Shown: piece by piece, positions 50,212-59,702 of the stretch
Layout: every line of letters begins with the position of its first letter
How positions within the stretch are numbered: position 1 is the first letter of the stretch
Origin: an uncultured Lachnospiraceae bacterium
GTDB taxonomy: Bacteria; Bacillota; Clostridia; Lachnospirales; Lachnospiraceae
DNA length: 64,000 bases
Reading direction: 5' to 3'
Assembly: GCA_947177165.1 (NCBI GenBank)
Contig: CAMWTP010000006.1
Location: 48,906-112,905 of the forward strand
The notes under the pieces: generated by a model
The model's database searches: none
What the model saw: only the letters and a program-made list of their open reading frames with translations
Told to the model about the DNA's origin: nothing
Made by a program: the position numbers and the translations under genes

Positions 50212-51855
50212 TTGGGACATATGAATACTTTAAGCCAATGGAATTACATAAAAAATATGTTAAAACCACACACTAAAAAAATGTGCATAATAATATTCTT
50301 GATGATATCAATATCTGGGTTAAATATTTTAATTCCTCTTTATCAGCAAATGATAGTCGATGAGGGAATATTAAATAATGATATGTGTCTGGTATTGAAA
50401 TTATTGTTAAAAATAGTATTAATATTTTTAATAGGTGGACTAATAACCGTGATACAAAGCTATTTGCAGGCGGATATTAGCTTAAAGGTGTCTCAAAAGT
50501 TGGAAGTTTCCATTTTTGAGCACGCTTTAAAGTTAAAATATGATTATATACAGCAACATGGTATTTATAAAATTGTAAAAGATGTTGATAGATATGTGCA
50601 ATCAATAATGGATTTAACAGGAGGAAAAACCATACAAATTTTTGTGGAAATATTCAAATTTGTGGGTATATTGATTGCTTTATTAATGCTGAATTGGAAA
50701 ATAACAGTATACTTATTGGCGGTTATTCCATTACGCATATTACTTACAAAAATGTTGAGTGATTGGGTTAAAAGGAATAGTGAAGAATGTTGCTCTATTC
50801 AAAGATATATTCATAGATGGGAAGATGATATTTATAATAGTAATTTACAGGTAAAATTATGGAATTTAATAAAATATAAAACGAATGAATATGATAATCT
50901 TCTAAAAGAAAGAAATAGAAAAGTAAGAAAACAGTTTTTAATCACAGGGATTGATTCATCTCTTGGAAATAATTTTATGCAAATTATTATAAATTCTTTA
51001 TATTTATTTTGTGGTGTACTTGTAATTGATAAAAATATGACAGTCGGTACCATGTTTGCTTTTGTATCATATTCTGCATATCTATTGCAGCCAATAAGTT
51101 TAATATCGTATTTGAAAATGATTATTTCTAAGATTGATCCAGAGTTTAAATTGTATAAAGATTTTTTGTCTCTTGAGGAAGAAAATGAGATCGGACAGAT
51201 TAACAAGTTTCCTAAAAGTAATGAATTGTCCATTTTATTTAAAGATGTTTCGTTTAAATATGATAAGAATTATATTTTCAAAAATTATAGTGCGGAACTA
51301 AAAAGTGGAGATATTGTGGCAGTGATAGGAGGAAATGGGGCAGGAAAATCAACATTTATAAATTTAATCTTAAGGTTATATAAACCTTGTAAAGGTCAAA
51401 TTTGTATTAATAATTATGATATAGAAACTATAGATATACACTCTTACAGAGAGAATATTAGCACTGTATTACAATCAGATGACTTATTTAAAGGTACAAT
51501 TAGAGAAAATGTGACTCTCTATGAAAAGAACAAGCTTATAGAAGAGCTTATAAATAGAAAACAGTTTAATTTCATATTTAAATATGAGAATGGAATCAAT
51601 ACAAAAATAGAATGTAAGTCATCCGGTGTATCAGGAGGGGAAAAACAGAAAATTGCATTATTGCGTGCGTTAAATGCTGATGGACGCATACTTGTTTTGG
51701 ATGAACCTACTTCTAATTATGACCAGGAATCAGAAGAAGAATTCATTAGGTTAGTTAGAGAAATTAAATATGACATTATAATAATTGTAACTCATAGTGA
51801 AAAAATAATAAAAGCTGCGAATAAAGTTATTAAATTAGAAAAACGAGGCGAATAG
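50212..51855 (+). CDS. ABC exporter (TM + ATPase, no obvious C39 peptidase domain)
   Basis: GGNGAGKSTFI, VSGGEKQKIALLRAL, ILVLDEPTSNYD; start TTG 50212 or ATG 50221. Confidence 0.9.
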   Translation: MGHMNTLSQWNYIKNMLKPHTKKMCIIIFLMISISGLNILIPLYQQMIVDEGILNNDMCLVLKLLLKIVLIFLIGGLITVIQSYLQADISLKVSQKLEVSIFEHALKLKYDYIQQHGIYKIVKDVDRYVQSIMDLTGGKTIQIFVEIFKFVGILIALLMLNWKITVYLLAVIPLRILLTKMLSDWVKRNSEECCSIQRYIHRWEDDIYNSNLQVKLWNLIKYKTNEYDNLLKERNRKVRKQFLITGIDSSLGNNFMQIIINSLYLFCGVLVIDKNMTVGTMFAFVSYSAYLLQPISLISYLKMIISKIDPEFKLYKDFLSLEEENEIGQINKFPKSNELSILFKDVSFKYDKNYIFKNYSAELKSGDIVAVIGGNGAGKSTFINLILRLYKPCKGQICINNYDIETIDIHSYRENISTVLQSDDLFKGTIRENVTLYEKNKLIEELINRKQFNFIFKYENGINTKIECKSSGVSGGEKQKIALLRALNADGRILVLDEPTSNYDQESEEEFIRLVREIKYDIIIIVTHSEKIIKAANKVIKLEKRGE

Positions 51856-51857
51856 CG

Positions 51858-53270
51858 ATGAACATAATTTATAAAACCATTAAAACAAAGGATAGATATT
51901 ATGTATATGATAGAAATACAAACAGGATATTGGCTATTAATGAGAATGATTACAACGACTTGCTGGATCAAGAAAATAAATCTGATAAATTGTTTGACAG
52001 TTTTTTTATAAATAAATTCCAGGACAAGGGTTTTTTATTAGAAAATCAGCTTGAAATTGTTGAAAATCCTTTAACTAAATATTCGGAGCATATTGTTAAG
52101 CACTACAAAGAGCAATTAATTTTGCAAGTGACTCAACGTTGTAATTTACGTTGTGAATATTGTATATATTCAGAGAAAGGAGCGTATCATAACAGAAAGC
52201 ATTCTGACTGTGATATGTCGATAGAACTTGCTGAAAAAGCAATTGATATGTACTTAAATACATCGGATGAAGCACCAGATAGGGTAATTTCTTTTTATGG
52301 AGGTGAACCGCTGTTGAGATTAGAACTAATAAAACATTGTGTGAAATATGCCAAGGAGAAAAGTATTGGCAAAAGGGTTCGGTTCGCAATGACAACAAAT
52401 GGAACACTTTTGACATTAAATATAGCAAGATTTTTGGCTGATAATAATTTTGAGGTGTTAATCAGTTTGGACGGATCAAGAGAAGAGCATAATACATATA
52501 GAAAATTTGCTAATGGGGAAGGGTCTTTTGATACTATTATGAGCAATTTAAGAAACATACGGATAGAGTTGCCGTTTTTTTTTAAAACAATACATTTTAA
52601 TACAGTTCTTAATCCCAACCATAACTATGAAAATATAAAAGAATATTTTCATAATAATGAAGTTGTTGCTGATGCAACATTGATGCATACATTGGTAGAA
52701 GAAAATGATTTTGGTACAAATGTAAACTTTAAAAAAGAATTTATGCGAAGTAGAGAATATGATCATTTTCTGTTACTCTTACATATGTTAGATAATTATA
52801 GTTTTCATTCTCTTGATAAATTTGTAATACTTAGGAAAATTTTAATTTCTCGAAAACATGAACAATTAATGACAGGTGGCTATATTGGGAGGATGAATCA
52901 TCCTTCAGGACCCTGTATTCCAGGTAGCAGAAGAATTTTTGTAAATGTCAGAGGAGATTTATATCCATGTGAAAAAGTATCAGAAAATTGTGAACAAGAA
53001 CGAATTGGAAATATAGAAACAGGTTTAGATATAGAAAAGATAAATAATATTTTAAATATTGGCAAGTTAACAGAAAACGAGTGTAAAAAGTGTTGGGCTT
53101 TTCATTTTTGTAATATGTGTTGTAATAAAGCTGAAAGGGATAATGTTTTGTGTAGGGAAGCAAGGCTTAGTCATTGCCAAAACGCAAGAGAGTCTGCATA
53201 TTATGATCTTAGAGAAATATGCGTTTTAAAAGAATTTGGATGCAAATTTCAACTAGAAATGTTTATGTAA
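51858..53270 (+). CDS. Radical SAM/SPASM peptide maturase (CcpM-like)
   Basis: LQVTQRCNLRCEYCIYS (CxxxCxxC); SFYGGEPLL; C-terminal Cys-rich SPASM region CIPGSRR...LYPCEKVSENC...CKKCWAFHFCNMCC. Confidence 0.88.
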   Translation: MNIIYKTIKTKDRYYVYDRNTNRILAINENDYNDLLDQENKSDKLFDSFFINKFQDKGFLLENQLEIVENPLTKYSEHIVKHYKEQLILQVTQRCNLRCEYCIYSEKGAYHNRKHSDCDMSIELAEKAIDMYLNTSDEAPDRVISFYGGEPLLRLELIKHCVKYAKEKSIGKRVRFAMTTNGTLLTLNIARFLADNNFEVLISLDGSREEHNTYRKFANGEGSFDTIMSNLRNIRIELPFFFKTIHFNTVLNPNHNYENIKEYFHNNEVVADATLMHTLVEENDFGTNVNFKKEFMRSREYDHFLLLLHMLDNYSFHSLDKFVILRKILISRKHEQLMTGGYIGRMNHPSGPCIPGSRRIFVNVRGDLYPCEKVSENCEQERIGNIETGLDIEKINNILNIGKLTENECKKCWAFHFCNMCCNKAERDNVLCREARLSHCQNARESAYYDLREICVLKEFGCKFQLEMFM

Positions 53271-53390
53271 TTTGGCTGACACAATATAATTTTATTGGGG
53301 AAGGTAATAGTGTGAAAGAAAGTAGAGGACAGTCATATTGATTTTGCATAGAACGATCGGCTCCCACTGTTCACCACTAGACAGCATCCG

Positions 53391-53620
53391 TTAAGTGGTA
53401 GCAAGAAGCATACAGGCAATAGCGATAATGGATTTGTTTTTGCAGTGGCGTTTAACAAAGTGCTTCATATTTCTTTTTGTAGGAGATTTGTCAGACTCTA
53501 TGGCTACATGAGCACATTGTACTAATGCAGGTTTGAGGCAGACTCTGATACATGTAATTCGAACAGATTTCTTCTCAGCAGCAAATTCATTGCTGCTGGG
53601 TGTGAGACCGATAACATAAA
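53391..53620 (-). mobile_element. IS110-family transposase C-terminal remnant
   Basis: Reverse frame: VIGLTPSSNEFAAEKKSVRITCIRVCLKPALVQCAHVAIESDKSPTKRNMKHFVKRHCKNKSIIAIACMLLATT*. Confidence 0.65.
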
Positions 53621-53800
53621 TATTTGGAACTTAAGGACTGCGATATGGAAGTCCCGATTTCGGGGATGAAAGTGACAACTCTATACCCGGTGCTTTGTAT
53701 TGTAACTTCCTGCAAACAATTCTACATTGCAACGCACAGAGTTGGAATGTTTTCATTATTATTTGTGCCGCCAGACAAAGGCGGCGGAATGGAGATTAAT

Positions 53801-54862
53801 ATGAAAAAGACAGTAGTGTTTCCTATAGATTATAGTAATAGAGAGATTATTCAATACAGTTCTTTAATAAAAGAATATACAATTCTCTTTGGGATTGTGT
53901 TGGATGTTTTTGCGGAAGATACATTTCCAGAGGATAATATTATTGATTATTCTGAATTTAAAACAAGAAATATAGATTATGATACTATAATTTTTTTGCG
54001 CTCTGCGGAAACAATCAATGATAACTTATACATTGCATTGATTAAACAAGCAATAGAACAAAAAAAAGAGATAGTTGTTTTTCCAAGTATATATGAACAA
54101 TTTAAGGATATTTTTATTAATTATAAAACAACAATTATTAACAATGAATATGAAATAGAAAATGAAATGAAGAATAAAGTTGATAGACAAGAAGTAAAAT
54201 TACTAAAAAATATAAGAACACCAATTATATCGGTAATGGGTATGGGAGAGTACTGTAATAAATTTTCATGCGAGCTTGAGTTGAGAAATTTTTTTGTTTC
54301 CAGAGATTATAAAGTACTACAGATTGGTTCAAAAGATTTTTCCTGTCTTTTTGGAATTGAGAAGTACCCTGATTTTTTAAATCAAAAAGAATATTCATTG
54401 GAAGATAAAGCGTTTATGTTTAATAAACTAATCTCAATATATGAAAAAAAGTATAATCCCGATATTATAATAATAGGAATACCTGGTGGGATCTTACCCG
54501 TAAATAATAAAATTTTAAACGGTCTAGGTGAAATACCATTCATAATATCAAATTCACTTAAAATTGATGTAGGAATAATGTGTGTTTACAATAATGCAGT
54601 TGAAAGTTATATTATTAATGAGTATATAAATTGCTGCAAATACAGATTTAATACAAGGGTAGAGAATATTCTTGTATCTAATACGGCATTTACCTTTAAT
54701 ATGGATCGGGATATGAGGAGTTTAAAATATTATCATTTAAAAAGGTCATTTCCGATTGATTTTAAGAATTGCGGGAGTAAAAAAATGTTTTCTATCTGTA
54801 ATATAGAATCTATGATAAATGGTATACATAGTGAATTATTAAATGGCGTTGATGTAATATAA
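53801..54862 (+). CDS. Peptide maturation system protein (TIGR04066-like, from memory)
   Basis: MKKTVVFPIDYSNREIIQYSSLIKEY...TPIISVMGMGEYCNKFSCELELRNFF...NPDIIIIGIPGGILP; true start likely 53801 after GGAGATTAAT. Confidence 0.65.
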   Translation: MKKTVVFPIDYSNREIIQYSSLIKEYTILFGIVLDVFAEDTFPEDNIIDYSEFKTRNIDYDTIIFLRSAETINDNLYIALIKQAIEQKKEIVVFPSIYEQFKDIFINYKTTIINNEYEIENEMKNKVDRQEVKLLKNIRTPIISVMGMGEYCNKFSCELELRNFFVSRDYKVLQIGSKDFSCLFGIEKYPDFLNQKEYSLEDKAFMFNKLISIYEKKYNPDIIIIGIPGGILPVNNKILNGLGEIPFIISNSLKIDVGIMCVYNNAVESYIINEYINCCKYRFNTRVENILVSNTAFTFNMDRDMRSLKYYHLKRSFPIDFKNCGSKKMFSICNIESMINGIHSELLNGVDVI

Positions 54863-54917
54863 AGAAGAATGGAATCGATATGGCGTTATATAAAAAGTAA
54901 AGAGTAGGAGAGTAGTA

Positions 54918-55163
54918 GTGAAATTAGAGAATATAAAAAAGAAAGTAACTGAAATAGCATGTACACATTTAAAACAATCGGGTATTAATTGTGAAGAGAA
55001 TTTATTTAACTATAATGTGACTGCTATTGATTTGCTATATTTTGCTATGGATATAAAAAATATTTTTAATGTATCTTTAGAGAAAATATTTGACAAAACA
55101 AATTATATGTTTTTAACAATTAGTAATTTATCACAGAAAATATTTGAGCAGTTGGAAAAATAG
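54918..55163 (+). CDS. Acyl-carrier-protein-related small protein (TIGR04069-like, from memory)
   Basis: 81 aa; ACP-like helix NVTAIDLLYFAMDIKNIFNVSLEKI without the DSL serine. Confidence 0.6.
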   Translation: MKLENIKKKVTEIACTHLKQSGINCEENLFNYNVTAIDLLYFAMDIKNIFNVSLEKIFDKTNYMFLTISNLSQKIFEQLEK

Positions 55164-55170
55164 GAGAGAT

Positions 55171-55872
55171 ATGATTCATATTGCAATAATTGATACATAT
55201 GTAAAAGAAATAAAGATTATTGGGAATAGAAAACCTATGTATCATTATAAGATAAAAAAAAACAAAGTAATTAAGGATCGGAAAAAATATATTGGAAAAG
55301 TATTAAATCATGGATGCATTTGTTATCAGATTTTATATGAAAATTCAGTAGAAATAGAGTATTCTCTACATTGCATTAAGGTAATAGAGGATAAAGAAAG
55401 TAAAGGGGATATAAAAAAATTAATGATAGCCCTAGAATGGTGTTTGCAAAATAAAATACAAATTATATCATTAAGTATTGGGACTAGGAGTAGCTTAGAC
55501 GGAGAACTGCTAAAGCCCGTTTTATGGAAATTATATGAAATGGGAGTTATAGTGATAGCGGCTTTTAATAATCAAAACACTTTAACATATCCAGCAGCTT
55601 TTGATTTTGTAATAGGTGTATGCATTGACAATAAAAGTATATTACCTTTAAATAGTTTCATTTATCTAGAAAAAAATGAGAATAATATAGATATTATTGC
55701 TCAGTATAATATTAAAGATCTAGAAAGAAGAATGGGAATTCAGATTGGAGAATATAATAGTTATGTAGTACCATTTATTGTATCCGAAATATTGAAAATT
55801 AAAGCAGCAGGAAATTATGTGTCAAGCAAAAATATCAGAGAGTATTTGAAAGAATATTCAGTAAAACTATAA
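55171..55872 (+). CDS. S8 subtilisin-like protease of the maturation locus
   Basis: IAIIDT (Asp), NHGCICYQIL (His), AAFNNQNTLTYPAAF (oxyanion Asn), YNSYVVPFIVSEILKI (Ser); ATG 55171 with TAGGAGAG. Confidence 0.6.
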   Translation: MIHIAIIDTYVKEIKIIGNRKPMYHYKIKKNKVIKDRKKYIGKVLNHGCICYQILYENSVEIEYSLHCIKVIEDKESKGDIKKLMIALEWCLQNKIQIISLSIGTRSSLDGELLKPVLWKLYEMGVIVIAAFNNQNTLTYPAAFDFVIGVCIDNKSILPLNSFIYLEKNENNIDIIAQYNIKDLERRMGIQIGEYNSYVVPFIVSEILKIKAAGNYVSSKNIREYLKEYSVKL

Positions 55873-56388
55873 TAGGAGATGAGATAGTATAAACCCTCGA
55901 ATCTTAGTGAATTATATTAGAACGTGTTCGAAGAATCATTCCCACTATTTGCACGCTCCATTTTTTGGTGGCGCATCAGGGCAACAAATCGCATAAATAT
56001 ACGTCTTTCCATAGTGGTGTTCGAATGCATTCTCCTTGCTCAGATCGTCTATGGGGTCGCAAAGTCCTTTTACAACCGCATTCTTGTGCTGGTATGAACT
56101 CAGCATCTCTGGTCTTGTTGCTTATAAGCACAAACAATTCGGTATGATTTTGCTTATATTTTGTTGAATGGTTGTATCCGCAATGTTCTTGCGCAAAATA
56201 TAAAAATAGAGTGACAGTGTAAACGGACAGAGTAGTCGACAGGGTATACTTGGATAGTAAATGGATTGAATTTATTTTAGGGTAGATTATTGCGAACAGT
56301 ATTAAGTATAAAAGCAGTGATGTCCTAAGCATCTAGATTATTTCTAGTAAACTTGATATCATTAAAAAAATAGAAAGGAATAATGTGC

Positions 56389-56781
56389 ATGAATAAAAAA
56401 AGATACTTTTGGTGTATCATGGCAGGAGTTTTCATGGTAATTCTATGCATGGTTTTGGTACCCGATACGATTAAAATTGATTCTGAAAATGCAGGGGTAA
56501 AATTTATTTATGATGGAAAAAGTGTAACAGATGTATATGTAGACGGTACTTTTTTGTATGGAATGGTGACGTCTTATCCCAGTGATGAGATTATACGGGA
56601 TTTAGAGGGGAATGTAATTGAAAAAATACAAACATATGATATGACAGCGGCATTTTCAATACGAAAGAGAATGGATCTAAAAGTCCATATTGAATCATCA
56701 GATGACATTAAATATACCTATATTTTTAAATTTGCAGACAAGGATATTACAATTACAAATGGAAAGGTTTTAGAATCATGA
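56389..56781 (+). CDS. Single-TM extracytoplasmic protein
   Basis: MNKKRYFWCIMAGVFMVILCMVLVPD signal/TM; stop overlaps the start of 56778. Confidence 0.7.
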   Translation: MNKKRYFWCIMAGVFMVILCMVLVPDTIKIDSENAGVKFIYDGKSVTDVYVDGTFLYGMVTSYPSDEIIRDLEGNVIEKIQTYDMTAAFSIRKRMDLKVHIESSDDIKYTYIFKFADKDITITNGKVLES

Positions 56782-57551
56782 TAAATGAAAAAGAACCTTT
56801 ACTGCGTGTCAGATGTGTAGAAAAATACTATGAAAATTCTGCTATCGTTACAAAAGTTTTGGATCAGATTAGCTTTGATGTGCAAAGCGGGGAATATATT
56901 AGTATTATGGGGGCGTCGGGATCTGGGAAAACGACACTGCTCAATTGTATTTCAACAATTGACATCGTCAGTGCAGGTCACATCCTAATCAATGGAACAG
57001 ATGTCACAGCAATGGATGATAATAGCCTGGCTGATTTTCGCCGTGACCATCTGGGCTTTGTCTTTCAGGACTTTAATCTATTAGATACATTGACATTGGA
57101 AGAAAATATTGCCTTGCCTTTGACGGTCAGAAAAGTTGTGCCCAATGAAATTGACGCGCGTGTTTTCAGCATTGCAGATCGTCTGGCACTTGGTGAAGTG
57201 TTAAAAAAATTTCCGTATGAGGTATCAGGAGGTCAAAAACAACGCTGTGCATTTGCAAGAGCGGTAATCTGCAAACCGGACTTAATCATGGCAGATGAAC
57301 CGACAGGCTCTTTGGACTCTGATTCTGCGCGCATTTTATTAGAAGTAATGTCAAAATTCAATCAGGAACTGCATACGACGATTCTCATGGTGACGCATGA
57401 TGTATTTAGTGCAAGCTTTTCAGACAGAATTTTATTTCTAAAGGACGGAAAAATTTTTAATGAGATTTTAAAAGGTGAAAAAAAGCGGAATCAATTTTAT
57501 TGTGAAATATTAGATATCCTTTCTGCACTGGGAGGTGAACGACCATGCTGA
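56778..57551 (+). CDS. ABC transporter ATPase (BceA/MacB-like)
   Basis: GASGSGKTTLLNCIS, VSGGQKQRCAFARAV, LIMADEPTGSLD. Confidence 0.93.
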   Translation: MINEKEPLLRVRCVEKYYENSAIVTKVLDQISFDVQSGEYISIMGASGSGKTTLLNCISTIDIVSAGHILINGTDVTAMDDNSLADFRRDHLGFVFQDFNLLDTLTLEENIALPLTVRKVVPNEIDARVFSIADRLALGEVLKKFPYEVSGGQKQRCAFARAVICKPDLIMADEPTGSLDSDSARILLEVMSKFNQELHTTILMVTHDVFSASFSDRILFLKDGKIFNEILKGEKKRNQFYCEILDILSALGGERPC

Positions 57552-59572
57552 CTGACCTGTCTGTCAGGAATGCGAGAAGACAGTTTCGGGAATATATTTT
57601 GTATTTCATTACACTTTCCTGTACAGTGTCATTTATGTATGCATTTAATGCCTTGATTTTTTCAGATATTGTAGAGGAATTATCAAACCTGGAAATATTG
57701 CCATATATGATCAGTGCTGCGTCCGGGTTGATTATTATTGTTATGGGGTGGATTATCAGTTATATGGCAAATTACATGCTGAAAAAACGGAGTCGGGAAT
57801 TCAGCATTTATATGATATCGGGTGTTTCGAATCATATGCTTGGCAAGCTGATTTACCGTGAAAATGTTGTGATCGGATTGCTGGCTTTTGGGATTGGACT
57901 TCCTGCGGGCGTGCTGCTAGCGCAGTTATTGGAAGCCGTTGTGCTTCATATGTTCGGGAAAAGATATGTCTTGTCGGTTCAGTTTTCCTTCAATGCAGCC
58001 GGACTGACTGTATTGTATTTTTTTATCATGTTGTGGTACTCTCTGAGAAAAAACCGGAAGTGGATCAAAAAGTTAAAATTGTATGATTTGATTTATTGCG
58101 ACAGGAAAAATGAAACAGAGTTATTTCATGGCAGTCTGACCGCATTCATCATATTTGTCAGCTCTATGATACTTGGAGCAGCGGGATGTTTCTTAATATA
58201 TTCACAAATCATGGGAAAGGGGCTGGATACGCTCGTAGGCACTATTTTTTTAGCGGTATGTCTTTTTGGTTTCTTTCTCAGTGTTCCAACATATCTTGGT
58301 ATGAAAGTCAGGGATTGCTCTGGTTGGAAGTATCAGAAAAACAGACTCATACCATTTCGGGGGTTTATGGCCAAGATTCAGTCGATGACGATTACAATGG
58401 GGATTCTCTCCGTGTTGTTTATGATCGTAATATCCTTTTTGGGGATTGGAATATTGGTAAATCGGGTTGCTGGTAAAAGTATTGAATTGAATCCCTTTGA
58501 CATCGTTATACTGCACAATAAAGAGGCAATGGATTTTTCGGATTATGATACTTGGATCAGGAATCAATTTTCTGTCAGGGAAAGTTATTCCTATAGTATT
58601 TATACAAATGGTGAGAAGAAGTTGCTCGCTCTTCGGAATCAAAATATAATTGATTACGGCATGAATGTTGGTTTCAGTTACGCAGAATATCAGAACGATA
58701 CGTACATGAAACAGAGCGATTATATCAGACTTAGAGAAATGCTCAATTTTGAAGATGTAAACCTGAATTCAGATTGCTGCTATATTCATTGCTTGCCAGC
58801 TCTGGAAGCAGACTTTAAAGAATATATCGATGGACAGGGTGCGGATATGGGGAGCAATGGATATTTATTTGCAGAAAACGGAGTATTTCACGAGCCATTC
58901 AATCAGATGGAGGCTTACGGGAATGGACTGAATTACATTATTATAGTTCCTGACCAGGCAATAAGCGATATGGAGGTTTTATACAGTCTGTATGTCGCGG
59001 CTGCAGACACAACACCCGACAGCGGGGATCTTAAGCGGATGATAGATGAGTGCAGCGGACTTGTACAGCTGGATCGAAGTATAGGGAGGAATGATCCGGA
59101 TAATAACGGGTATACATCGCTGATTGTAAACAAGGACTATCTTTCTGGTAAATGGGTAGAAAAAGGAAGTCTGAGTCATCTTTACGCAATGTCGATATGC
59201 TTATTTTATTTTGCTTTTGTATTAGAAATAACAGGTGCCTCGATTCTTGCAACACAGGTTTTGAGTGATAAGGATAAGAAGCAGAAACAAGATTGCATTC
59301 TTAGGCAATTAGGCATGAGAAATCAGTTTATTAACAAGGTAAATAGCAGACAGTTGTCGATGCTTTTTATCATACCAGTGCTGCCTTCACTTATCGTTTC
59401 AGGTTGTTTTGTGTATGTCAGTGCAGTCAAAATACAAACGAGTGCTTTTTATCTGCCCGTATTTGAAAATAATCTTTGGATTGTGCAGTCCTTTGGGGGG
59501 GCGGTTTTGCTTTTTATAGTGTTGTATGGTATTTATTATATGGCAGCCCGAATGAATTATAAAAACATTTAG
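57545..59572 (+). CDS. ABC transporter permease (BceB/FtsX-like)
   Basis: 675 aa, multi-TM with large extracellular domain; overlaps the ATPase stop. Confidence 0.9.
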   Translation: MLTDLSVRNARRQFREYILYFITLSCTVSFMYAFNALIFSDIVEELSNLEILPYMISAASGLIIIVMGWIISYMANYMLKKRSREFSIYMISGVSNHMLGKLIYRENVVIGLLAFGIGLPAGVLLAQLLEAVVLHMFGKRYVLSVQFSFNAAGLTVLYFFIMLWYSLRKNRKWIKKLKLYDLIYCDRKNETELFHGSLTAFIIFVSSMILGAAGCFLIYSQIMGKGLDTLVGTIFLAVCLFGFFLSVPTYLGMKVRDCSGWKYQKNRLIPFRGFMAKIQSMTITMGILSVLFMIVISFLGIGILVNRVAGKSIELNPFDIVILHNKEAMDFSDYDTWIRNQFSVRESYSYSIYTNGEKKLLALRNQNIIDYGMNVGFSYAEYQNDTYMKQSDYIRLREMLNFEDVNLNSDCCYIHCLPALEADFKEYIDGQGADMGSNGYLFAENGVFHEPFNQMEAYGNGLNYIIIVPDQAISDMEVLYSLYVAAADTTPDSGDLKRMIDECSGLVQLDRSIGRNDPDNNGYTSLIVNKDYLSGKWVEKGSLSHLYAMSICLFYFAFVLEITGASILATQVLSDKDKKQKQDCILRQLGMRNQFINKVNSRQLSMLFIIPVLPSLIVSGCFVYVSAVKIQTSAFYLPVFENNLWIVQSFGGAVLLFIVLYGIYYMAARMNYKNI

Positions 59573-59702
59573 GTTAATAGTTTGTCCCCTGCTCGAATCT
59601 TAATAGGGGGAAATTTATAACAGTTTCTGGCGAATTTTAAGTTGGTTATATGTTAGGAATTGTAGGAAATATAGAATGATTATGTAGGCTGCACCAACAC
59701 AC

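Noticed and set aside
53624-53800. N-terminal 59-residue extension in the 53624..54862 ORF
   Set aside because: Lies in the IS remnant region; the ATG at 53801 with GGAGATTAAT is a better start
55976-56332. Minus-strand ORF of 118 aa and overlapping frame ...PEMLSSYQHKNAVVKGLCDPIDDLSKENAFEHHYGKTYIYAICCPDAPPKNGACK
   Set aside because: Looks like a decayed fragment, but I cannot assign a family; not supported enough to list as a feature
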